A DNA stretch of 64,000 bases, taken from positions 310,001 through 374,000 of the forward strand of contig FMBT01000302.1 of the NCBI GenBank assembly GCA_900095095.1. Direction: 5' to 3'. Shown here in pieces: positions 54,521 to 64,000 of this stretch (its first letter is position 1; each line of letters starts with the position of its first letter). The DNA comes from Fragilariopsis cylindrus CCMP1102 (lineage: Eukaryota > Bacillariophyta > Bacillariophyceae > Bacillariales > Bacillariaceae). The notes beneath the pieces are model-generated. The model did no database searches, was not told the DNA's origin, and worked only from the letters and a program-made list of their open reading frames with translations. Both the position numbers and the translations under genes were made by a program.

Positions 54521-57500
54521 CTAAGATTTTTTTATTTTGAAAGGTTTAAATGCAACCTTCGCATTATCATCGATATTATTGACTTCTATTACTGGATCAT
54601 CTGCTTTACTGATCTTGATCGCATATTCAGAAATGGCAGAATCATATGCTGGATAGAAATGATGCAGAAAACTACGAACAGCTTGAGGGACCAAACTAAC
54701 TTGGAATGTATCCAATGGGAATGTTATATCTAATGCAGGAAGGAGTTGTTCAGGAGATATCCGAACAATAACTTCTACGGGTGGTACACCAACATTAACC
54801 GAAATAAATCGATCATTCAAGTACCGTAACGGTTCTGGAAGAAGCATATGTTGGATACCGATACTCTGATATTGTTGATTACTTGTACCTTTCCATACAT
54901 CTCTAAATTGCGGCCAACCGTTCCAAGCTTGAAAAATTGCTTTTGCTACAGGTCGAAGACTCCTCATTGGACCCTGTACGTAAACACAATGGAGAATGAA
55001 AATGAGGAATCAATAAATAAAAGGAGGACATAACAATAAATACAAGTAATCCACCAAAACAAAGTGACAAAAAAAGGCGTATATGTATACATATATACTT
55101 ACCGTAGAATACAATGTGATCCCATCAGCACCTAAATCATCCACTAAGGGATATAACACATCGTGACCACTAAATAATCTAACGACAGGATCATAAGGCT
55201 GAATATAACCATATACCATTGACACTGGTAAACCAAATGCTTCGAGAATTGGACATTCTATATTCTGGTCTTCTGATTTTACTATGGATTTATTCACAAC
55301 AGTAGCAATCGGAGGACTACCGTGTGCGTAAACACGAAGTATACGATCTCGGGCATAATCCACTATTAAAAATATTGCAAAAAGGAAGCAATTGCGATGT
55401 AAGAAAACAATGAGTGGTGAATAAGAAGACATCTAGACTATATATGAATGCATAATACAACTACTTACCACCTCTTTCACTCGTAATCAATAGCAAAATG
55501 AGAATGGATAATGATCCCCCAACACTGTGTCCATTCAATACGATTCGATGATTTGGTGACGCCCAATCAATGTATTTCTTTGTTTCAGCATATATCTGTC
55601 TAGCTACTGAAAGTAAACCCTTATGAAAGACGACCCTATCAGCGGTTGCATCATCCATAGGTTCAGACGTAGCAGTACAAATATCATTGAGAATTTCTTC
55701 TCTATCTACCGATTCATCTGATGCATCGAATCCACGGATGGTAATAGTACGAACCATCATGGCAGCGGGAGACGTTGTTGTTGTTGAATCGCCGTTTCGA
55801 TCGTCATTGTCATTGTCGTCGTCGCCACCATGACGATATGCCGACTTGTATTGATCACCATCCATCACGGCGTCTGTTACCATCCATGCTACGTTGGCTG
55901 TGGTACCGTTAGCAACGAGAGAATGTCCTAATTTGTGACTTGACAACATATGATCTTCGTAAACCGCTCCTGCTAATGAACCCATCTCGGCTCCTTTTAT
56001 AACAACGTTGTCGTATTCGCATGGTTCGATCCTTCGTGCCGTTGAGAAATCTCCAAACAAGGGTGGCTGATGATGTTGGGATAGTGATGACGAATCATTA
56101 TCATCAAGCGATGATGATGATGATGATGATGATGCCGCCTTTAAAACCGATGCACCAGCCGTTTGAGTAGCAAGATAACTAAGATAATCATCTTTTCCTT
56201 CTACACCAGCTACACCCGATCGTGAACCATATGCATACCCAGCTCCTAACACCATATTAGCTGTAGTTGCAATACCGACCGCAAATTCCGTCGCCTCACG
56301 AGCACGATCTGCAGCGAATTGTACATTAATATCAACTCCAGATTCTTTTGCTAATTTTAATACTGCAGCAACAATATCATTCGATATAGATTCTACTGTC
56401 GTCGTTTTGGTTGCTAAACCACCACCACCGTTGATTAACGATGACGACGATATGGTGATGTTCTTGCTATTAATAACATTAGTGGCCTGAACGACAATAT
56501 CTTCCACCACGCTGTTTGTTATGTTATTGACATTACTACTGCTACCACTGCTTCCATAGTAAGCATCGGATGCTTCTGCAACCAAATATTCTATTCTTGC
56601 TGTCGTATCCTTAAGGATGGTTTCGGCTGCCTGTGCTAATAATTTGGTTGTGCTGCTGTCTTTCTTTTTCTTTTCGGTACTAACTTTGGTGGAATTGGAC
56701 CAATTGGAATCGAGTTGTAAGATGATATCATCATCATCTTCTAATCCTCCTCCTTCTATTTCTATTATAGAGGGTGATGATGATAACGACGAAGATAACA
56801 AATCGTCGACATTAATATTTACTATCTGATCATCATCAGACTCTCCATCATCTTTTTTGCTAAATGAGTCCCAAATATTAAATTTTTCTTTTTCAATTTT
56901 TGTTGTTTTACTATTCCTAGTAGATCCCATCCCACCTACGTATTGCTGTAACGCCATCAAGTCTTTTACGGTGGTAACACTATCAGCACTACTAAAACTA
57001 CTACCATTTTCACCGCCACCAACATCACTATTATTTTCGTCTATCTTCTTCTTCTTCTCCTCGAGCTGTGTTGTTGTTGAAGAAAGTTGTAACAATTCGT
57101 CTAATTCGTCTAATTCTTTTCGTTCCTTCTGCTGTTCCGCTTCTTGTTTTTGGAATGTCTTCATTAGTTTATCAACTGCGGAGAATATATCATAAGAAGT
57201 ACTACCTTCCTTCGTTGTTGTTGCTGTTTGGTCCTTTTTCGTTGTAGTAGTGCCGGCAATCTTTGCCATTTCCAACATCGCCTCAAATTGAATCAAATTC
57301 GATAATGGATTAATCTTGCTTCGTTTTCTACTACTAACGTCATCTGTAGTAGTAGTAGTAGTACTGCTACTACTACTGCTACTACTACTACTAGTTGGTA
57401 CTATCGTTGATGGAGCTTCTGTTATAGCAATCGTCTGATTAGTAGCATTCGATTTCGATGATGATGTTGCCGACGACGTCGTAGCCAACAAAGAAGAAAG

Positions 57501-58154
57501 TGGAGTGCCTTTAGATAGTCCTTCCATCCATGCAGAAAAGTCATCTTCTTTTTCAATTTCATCATCATTATCATCATCCGTCAATAACACACCCTTTCTT
57601 TCGATAGTAGTAGCAATTGTTCGTCTTAGATTTTCTTCTTCCTCTTCCGTATTGCCGCTGCCGCTGACATCATCATCGAAATCATCGTTATTATTCTCTT
57701 CGTTTTCGTTCTTTAACGAGAAAAGAAATAAAGATGATGGCTTCTTATTATTTTCTTCTGCTGCTGAAGATTTTTTGTGTTTGCTGCTCAACGGTATTAT
57801 CGATGTCTTTTGTCGTAGTCGTAAAACAGAAAATGCATTTGCAACATGATAATTGTTATTTATTTTTCTTGGAGGAGAATTCAACGACGACGACACGATG
57901 TAAACGCAGCATAAGACTACTATCGTTCCTAGCATTGCTGTTTTTATTAGAATTCCATTTCTTGCATTCCTATTCATGCTTTCCTTGTTATTCTCTTTAT
58001 GGTAGTCGCAGTCGCAGCCGTGACGAAATACAGTACAAGTAGAAGTAGAAGTACAAGTATTTGCACGCCGATGCTGTTGCCGATGCTGATACCGATTCCG
58101 CAGCAATCGATTACTTTGATTCATCGTCACAACGTTAGCTGATTCCTCTTCCAT
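54521..58154 (-). CDS. Class 3 lipase-like protein, three exons
   Basis: CDS complement(join(54521..54973, 55103..55362, 55469..58154)); 1,132 residues. Both introns have GTAAGT donors; acceptors are TTTTAATAG and TACGTACAG; phases 1 and 0 agree. The N-terminal part has a signal anchor (AMLGTIVVLCCVYIVSS, about residue 75) followed by HVANAFSVLRLRQK, whose A-x-A-F resembles a plastid presequence cleavage site. A long disordered region with Glu/Asp/Ser/Thr runs fills residues 100-640. The lipase part starts near 690. IVLNGHSVGGSLSIL gives the nucleophile elbow G-H-S-V-G, with S877 split from the rest of the fold by intron 1. Exon 2 adds RVYAHGSPPIA and YDPVVRLF (candidate catalytic Asp). The last exon ends in IKKS. 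The family hydrolyses acylglycerols or galactolipids. ATG 58154 was preferred; an upstream in-frame ATG at 58202 is possible. Confidence 0.82.
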
Positions 58155-58627
58155 CTGAAATATAAATAAATACTTTGTACTGTAGCTAGCTCTATTCCTC
58201 AAGATTCGTTTCTCCCAATTTCATTCAGTCGACAGATGATGTCAGTTCACAAGACACAATACCATCGAGAATTTTTAAAACTTGAAATGCATCGTCGTTC
58301 GCCGTCTATCTACGTATTTGATGCAGTAAAAACTGTGTGGTGTCACGAGTTGATGCATGATGAAAAAAGAAAATGGTGATGATTGATTGATTCTGTGATT
58401 CTGATTCGCTCGTATGGCGAACCTATACTCCTATCATGTGTCACGATAGCCACTATTTATTTAACGAAATGAGATACGAAACTATATAAGTACCAATCAA
58501 TCTTGCGCCAGTCAAAAGTTTACTTCACATCATTATTTTGAATTTAAAAAATGTTCGTTCACTGTCGTCACCAGTATAAATTATTACCCCCTGGTCGTCA
58601 CAGCATTACAAAGTTATCATTTCGACC
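58155..58627. promoter_or_regulatory. Shared intergenic region between divergent genes
   Basis: 473 bp separate the lipase start (minus) from the start of the JmjC-like gene (plus). It contains GATTGATTGATT near 58,380 and several A/T-rich stretches. No other gene is visible. Divergent transcription from a shared promoter region is inferred from gene orientation only. Confidence 0.4.
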
Positions 58628-59859
58628 ATGACGGTACCTGCTGCAGAGTACAACACTGCAATCGACCGTGCCAAGAAGTCTATTTCACCTCAAGCAGAAT
58701 TAAATGAGTGGCTATTATTATCGTCTTCGTCCTCGCAAACAAGCTCGGAGGTTACCAGTAGTAGTAGTCAATCGATACATGTGTCGGCATGCAGTAACAG
58801 TGATGACAACGGATCATCATCGTCAACAGTAACATTCGAGTACGACGACGACGACGACGACACAATGGAGGAAGCAGTCCAATTGTCTTTCGTGACAACG
58901 TGATTAGAATACCCGGTTGTTCCTTTAAGAATGATATTCACGGTGATAGTCTACCTCACGTCCCAGCCGTACTGACGGGATTGTTAGACGACTGGCCTTC
59001 ATTTTCGAAGAATCCAGAAGGAACAACAACGTCGTCGTGGAGTGTAGAAGATCTAGCAGCTCGAGAAGTAACAAAAATACTACTAGTACACCAACACCGC
59101 CAAGGGTATCATTGGATGGTGGACCATCCTTTGCTCGACAGTCTATGTGTCAAGGAAAAGTTACACTGGAAGAATATAATCAATACTGTAAAAGTGGTGA
59201 AGCAGATAATGATGTTGCACCATTATATGTCTTTGATCCAGATATATTGAAATCATCTACAGGCTTTTTTGAATCTGATGAATTTTCTATTCCAGGTTGC
59301 TTTTCGAATGATGCAATGGGATGTATCAATGGTACAGAGTATAACCCTCCTCCGCATGGTTATTATTGTGTGAATAGCGGAACATCATGATATCCACTTT
59401 GGATGGAATGCATTACTTGTGGGATGTAAATTATGGTGCTGTTTACCACCTGATGTTGATGAAAGTTTATTGCTATTAAATTTGCCTCAAGATGATGATG
59501 AAGATTTTGATATGACTGATTTTGATTTGTCAGCATTAGAATGGTTTAAACAATGTGGTGGTAGTACTAACAAAATACCAGATTGTGCAAAAATAATTGT
59601 TCAGCATCCAGGTGAGGTTGTTTATTTACCAGCTGGATGGTTCCATGTTGTACTGAACGTTGCTGCTGATTCACCAACAACTGCAATTAGTGTAAGTTTG
59701 ACATTACGACGAGATTTACCGGTGATTCTTCCTCTACTAATGGAAGAGGATGAAGATTTTGCAAAATTTTGGATAAATCGATTAAGTGCGGAACAGAAGG
59801 AGCACATACCTTCACTACTACTAGAAGAAACTGAATCATCATCATCATCAGAAAGATAA
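58628..59859 (+). pseudogene. JmjC/cupin-8 domain protein, three frame breaks
   Basis: The protein can be followed through four pieces in shifting frames. Piece 1 (58628 on): MTVPAAEYNTAIDRAKKSIS up to a (GAC)n run near 58,846. Piece 2 starts with SSPIVFRDNVIRIPG and contains HVPAVLTGLLDDWPSF. Piece 3 (from about 59,100) has VSLDGGPSFARQSMCQGKVT and YVFDPDIL. Piece 4 (from about 59,380) has HHDIHFGWNALLVGCKLWCC, with an H-x-D iron motif, and YLPAGWFHVVLNV, carrying the distal His. This is the cupin-8/JmjC dioxygenase plan (Fe(II), 2-oxoglutarate). Breaks lie at about 58,850-58,880, 59,066-59,100 and 59,365-59,390. No canonical intron fits them. Both flanks of each break stay highly protein-like, so the gene is either newly dead or affected by consensus indel errors. 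Confidence 0.75.
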
Positions 59860-61102
59860 CGAGGTTGCATACTAGGGACGCTTTTATCTCATCATCATCA
59901 TCTTCTTCTTCAACGGCAAGTGCTGCCCTTACAATCATATTTATTTTTACGGCATCAACCGATCGAATCGCGATCAACCTTGTACTTTAAAAAATCAGTC
60001 GATGATACCAAAACAATGATATGAGAAGAATATTGATGAAGAATGCAACGAAGGCGAGGAAAATATAACAACAACAGCATCAGCAACGGATCGATGATTA
60101 AATACAGCACCCTATCTACTAGGCGACCGTCTTCTCTTTCTTTCAATTGTGTCATAATAAAATAGTTCAATCCAATACTAAAATGAAATGAAATGTTGTC
60201 TAAAGGAAGAATAAAATTCAATTCGAATCGAATCGAATCGAATCGAATCGAATCGAATTGAATGGAAAAAAGTACACATTACCGATCGATACAAACATTA
60301 TACTTTCGGATGCGGTGGCAGCGGATTGCACCGAAGAAGTAGCGACTATGACCAAACCATTGTGCATTACATTAGATTACATTACATTATGAAACAAAAA
60401 TTGAGAGGCGACGACTTGATTCGACTCGACTCGAATTCGATTCATCAACGAATACCGTACAGTAGGAATGCAGCGCATTCATCTCTTTTATAAAAATAAA
60501 TAAAGATAAACCATGAGCGGATGGGTACTATTATTTGTTACAATGTACGGTAGTCGGCTACCGTAGCAGGTTCTACCAGTAAATGCTGCTCTGTTCTGGG
60601 TGGATTTCGTTATTATTATACGCGGGAACGAAACCTAGTAAGCATGCTTCTTGGGATTCGATTCTGTCGGAATGACTAATTAAACTACTATTACAATATA
60701 CACTATTCCTTTCCTATAACAAATATTTCTACAGTATGTATGTTTATTTTTATCCTTCTATTGTGAGGCTTTACAACTCTCCCTTATATCTTGTAATGCC
60801 GAAAGATGGTATCATGTGAGCTATTACAATATCACCATTCTTTTTTCGCATTCCTTGTCTTTATAACAGGGCCATCCTCCTATGTACAATGTCTGTACGA
60901 CGTCAGAAAATGCAGTTCTTCATACGCACAGTAGTACCGGCGGTAGCTACTACTAGTAGCTATGAATGACAACAGCACAACAGCGAACAGCATCTACTAC
61001 TGTACTACTGGTAGTAGCTGTTAATAATCATTAAGCAGAGACACAACCAGCACGAGAAGAATAAATAGAATAGAACTGCATTCCAAATGAAATAAGCAAA
61101 AG
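59860..61102. other. Intergenic
   Basis: No supported gene. It holds (ATC)n-like runs just after the JmjC stop, the (AATCG)n microsatellite at 60,222-60,259, ATTACATTAGATTACATTAC near 60,367-60,390, and several TACTGTA or TACTACTG motifs near 60,980-61,015. Confidence 0.5.
60222..60259. repeat. (AATCG)n microsatellite
   Basis: About seven AATCG units in direct tandem, ending in a variant AATTG. It lies about 360 bp downstream of the JmjC-like gene. Confidence 0.95.
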
Positions 61103-62859
61103 ATGGAGAACAAAGAAACCACTGGACGATGCTTGACAATCATTAAGCACACATCAGAATTCCCTAAACTCATTCGTGTTCAAATTGCAGACTTATTATC
61201 AGACGAAAATATTGATCTTGCAAAGAAGTTCATTGATGCAATGAAAAGGGAGGCGTCTGCGTCATCAAATAATTTACTCACAACCAGTTGTAATGATGAT
61301 GATAATGATCGCGAGACTGTCCGACTATTCCATGTAATGCTGTTAGATGAAAAGGATGAGTTAAAAGTGGAAGAAGAAGGAGAAGAAGACACGCAACTCG
61401 AAGGCGATAAAGAAGACGAAGAAGTAGTAGACGACGGCATAATATCACCAACATCGCCGTTTGTTCGGAAAATCTATTCCATCCTTAACGACGACGACGG
61501 AATGGAAATACCTGTATGCGTTCGAAATGCGATCAAAAGTGATATAGCTTTAAAAAATAGTACTAAAATATTCTGCAATCAAGTTACAGAATGTGTATAT
61601 GATTTGTTCTATAAATATGACGAAGAAAACTTCAACTTCTTCCCATGCCTTCTTGACAGTAATCGAGATACAGAAAAAGAAATTGAATTTCTGATTAATT
61701 TTTTCCCTCAACTAAGATACGGCATAGCACTCGATGAATCCATCGCATATGCTGTGATGAGAGCGGCAATGCATATGAATACAACAAATCAAAGATATTG
61801 TAATATAAAATCAGTATCGTTTGTTCCGGTCCTAGCAAGACTTGAATTATTAAATAATTATAATAATTTGGGATCATCATCACTGATCGAGGAGGATTGT
61901 TATCGTACAACGGAAACGATATGAATACATTACGATACCTTGCAACTTCAGGCAGCTGTAGGTGTTGCTTCTCCCCCAGTAATCAATCGTTGGCAACGAC
62001 GAGTACGACACAATCATCCGATGAAACTAATAATAAGACCGACTATTGTTCATACAGTGAAGAAGATTATATACAACACCAGATACATGTTGATGAAACT
62101 AATTTATCAGTAATAAAGAAATTAAGAGAACAAAATCTTTTTTATAAAGAAGATATTCAAAGAGAAGATTTAATGGAATGTTTACTTTATTGCACAAATA
62201 ATGAAGATTGTGACAATTACGATGACAGTGACAGTGACGATGACGATGACGATGATAATGACGACCACAGTAGTGGTTTCTACTTTGCAGAAAAAAGATT
62301 CCGTTATTTAGTAGATTGGGATCCAATCAGCTTAACGAAGGAACGAAATAATCGGGTTGATGGACGATTACCTTTACATCTTTCTGTTATGAATACCTTC
62401 AACATCAACCACCACAAGAAGAAAAAGAAGGAGAATAAGAATAATACAAGACATGATGCTGCTGTATTTGGATTACGTGGATTTCGAACAGTCCTCGATG
62501 CAGGGATACGTCATTATCCAACAAAAGTTGGTTTTCTTTTCCATAAAGCTATAAATAATGATCGTACACCCTTTCAGATGGCATGTAATAAATATGGAAA
62601 AGAAGCGGTAATGCAGATTGTTCATGACGTTGTCAATATCGGTGATAATTACAACAACACTGCTACCAGTAGTACTAGTACCTTTATGGAAACATTAATT
62701 ACTGCTGCGATCGATGAAACAATACATTTAGATTGTATATTTTTCTTGTTGCGTAAAGAACCTTCGGTATTTTACAAATATCGTCGTCTGTGTCGTCGAA
62801 CGAAGATGGAGGTAAATGCAATCCGGTGGGGTCAACGACGACAACGAAAATGGCGATGA
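61103..62859 (+). pseudogene. Ankyrin-like diatom family protein, one frameshift
   Basis: Two long frames join end to end with a one-base shift at about 61,885-61,897 (GAGGAGGATTG). The first (61103-61924) has KLIRVQIADLLSDENIDLAK, an acidic insert, FFPQLRYGIALDESIAYAVM and SVSFVPVLARLELL. The second (from 61,897) continues with LLSYNGNDMNTLRYLA, then FRYLVDWDPISLT, GRLPLHLSVMNTFNI, GFRTVLDAGIRHYPTKVGFL and DRTPFQMACNKYGKEAVMQI, helix-turn-helix pairs like degenerate ankyrin repeats. LDCIFFLLRKEPSVF lies near the end. This is a family expanded in diatoms; its function is unknown and is presumably protein binding. A fragment of a relative lies at 47,599-47,875. The single shift may be mutation or sequence error; the C-terminus beyond about 62,790 is uncertain because another frame also looks coding. 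Confidence 0.7.
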
Positions 62860-63128
62860 TAACAAATGATCAACAACAAAAACGAAAGAGAGGAATGCTA
62901 GTAATAACACTGGCAAGGAGGAGGATAGCAGCGAAAATGATGAGCATGGTCATGGAGTCAGGAATCATAAATGGAAGACACCGAGATAGACATAATTCTG
63001 CTACTAGCTAGCTAGTATCGTCATTCCAATATTGAATGCAGTTTGCTTTTATAAAAGACTCCTGCCCCGGGAACAACAAAACCCGATAATTTATTGTAAA
63101 GATTCTTTATTGAGTATAATGTATTTAT

Positions 63129-63620
63129 CTAAATGAGAACAGGTGCTATAGCTATTATCTCAACGTCTACGCCTTCATCTGTAGCGACCTTATCGCCATT
63201 TCCGTTGCCATTTCCAATACTACCATTGTCAGTATCATCCGTTGCAGCACTGATGACGGAAGTAGTAGAAGGAGCATTTGTTACTTCTTCCGTCTTGATA
63301 CTACTTCTGAACAGGAGGAAATATTATTATCATTAGCATTGACTTTTGGCGTTGTTCTGCTTGTTCTAGTTCTTGTTCTTCTGCATATTAACGGTGGTAC
63401 AAGTTCTGCAGCTTATTTATGCCGTCGGATATGCTTGATTCGGTTCCCTTTTGGTATTGATAGTATTGACGCTGATATGGTTGTATGACATAAATTCTAT
63501 CTCCTAGAGAATTTACATCACCATCAGCATCAGCACTTGTCTAAGTCCTAAAAAATTCCGAAAAAAGAAATGACAATATTTCATACGTGCATAAATTCGA
63601 TTCCCAGCCATTCGTGAATG
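63129..63620 (-). pseudogene. Decayed minus-strand gene, family unknown
   Basis: From about 63,520 down, the minus strand reads GDRIYVIQPYQRQYYQYQK, GINKLQNLYHR, a stop, then YAEEQELEQAEQRQ in the same frame. After a shift, another frame runs from about 63,323 to a TAG at 63,129-63,131 and reads SIKTEEVTNAPSTTSVI and GDKVATDEGVDVEIIAIAP. A possible start MAGNRIYA lies near 63,620, followed by a GTATGA...TTTTTTAG intron-like stretch. The continuous protein-like character across stops indicates a dead gene, or one with introns I cannot place. The overlapping plus-strand frame is its antisense shadow. Confidence 0.4.
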
Positions 63621-63748
63621 AGCAAATTCGAAAGTTAAGAATCAACCATCACAACAAAAACAAGAAACACAAAACACAAGGTTAACAACAACAACGACAA
63701 CAGCAGCAACAGCAACAAAAGCACGCAATCACAGGAAGGAACGCGAAC

Positions 63749-64000
63749 ATGTTTTCTTTGACGAAAAGGAAACCATCATCGGCTATTGATGCCGGTGGTG
63801 CAATTGAAGATACAGATATAGCAATACAGAAAATGAAGGATAGTGGATTTGATTTAGGTACAGACATCAATCAAGAACAACGGATCCTCGATTTGCGGAT
63901 GGGTAAGACATTGGGAACGGGTAACTCCTATGACTAATTTTGTTATTAAAGGAGACCTGAAAATGTGTCGTTATTTGTTTGTAAACGGTGCTAAATGTAC
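63749..64000 (+). CDS. Start of an ankyrin-repeat type gene, cut by the window edge
   Basis: Exon 1 (63749-63902) encodes MFSLTKRKPSSAIDAGGAIE, then DTDIAIQKMKDSGFDL and EQRILDLRM. A GTAAGA donor follows at 63,903, and a 49-bp intron ends TTATTAAAG at 63,951. The phase-1 junction gives GDLKMCRYLFVNGAKC, which has the consensus of an ankyrin-repeat helix pair (G-x-L-x-x-C-x-Y-L-x-x-x-G-A). The gene continues beyond 64,000. Without the intron the frame would stop after 62 codons, which is less likely. The intron is short but matches consensus at both ends. The A/C-rich CAACAACAAC leader before the ATG is like those of other genes here. Confidence 0.6.

Overview
The window reads as nuclear DNA of a diatom, most likely a pennate, cold-water lineage; this is inferred from gene content, not from a marker gene. 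Support: spliceosomal introns of about 50-175 bp with GTAAGT/GTATGT donors; AT-rich, codon-biased genes full of Asn/Ser/Gln/Asp runs; an SVSAF-type plastid presequence; BspA-like surface proteins ending in cysteine-rich ShK-like modules; and a DUF3494 ice-binding protein, a family known from sea-ice diatoms. No tRNA, rRNA, CRISPR array or bacterial operon was seen.

Layout. 1-5 kb holds decayed mobile DNA: one end of an unclassified repeat element (copy A), a retroelement gag-like relic and a 180-bp MITE. 5-9.3 kb has two low-complexity genes, one TPR-like. 10.3-18.4 kb is a nested transposon block: copy B of the unclassified element with about 190-bp tandem repeats, a perfect 161-bp triplication, relics of one or two minus-strand genes, and a complete piggyBac element (TTAA duplication, terminal inverted repeats) with a disabled transposase. 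18.8-20.1 kb carries a secreted ice-binding protein gene with a six-copy repeat array just upstream. 21-27 kb has three minus-strand genes: flavin-reductase-like, KCTD/BTB and a membrane-anchored SGNH hydrolase. 28-32.4 kb has two intron-containing plus-strand membrane proteins, one resembling the SLATT two-TM fold. 32.8-38.8 kb is a tandem pair of BspA-like secreted proteins. 39.8-42.3 kb is the PRP28/DDX23 splicing helicase. 45-49.5 kb has a polyQ protein, an ankyrin-like gene relic and a two-exon formyltetrahydrofolate deformylase with a plastid-type leader. 50-52.3 kb is copy C of the unclassified element, with inverted ends. 52.7-64 kb has a polytopic membrane protein, a three-exon class 3 lipase, a JmjC/cupin gene broken in three places, an ankyrin-like gene broken once, a decayed minus-strand gene and the start of an ankyrin-type gene cut by the window edge.

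The genes form no operon or single pathway. Themes are cell-surface or secreted proteins (ice-binding, BspA-like, lipase, four-TM and polytopic proteins), housekeeping enzymes (PurU, PRP28) and heavy transposon turnover. Several conserved genes carry single-base disruptions, which may be pseudogenisation or consensus indel errors. Exon boundaries were derived by hand from reading frame and splice consensus; family calls are by motif recognition, without database searches.
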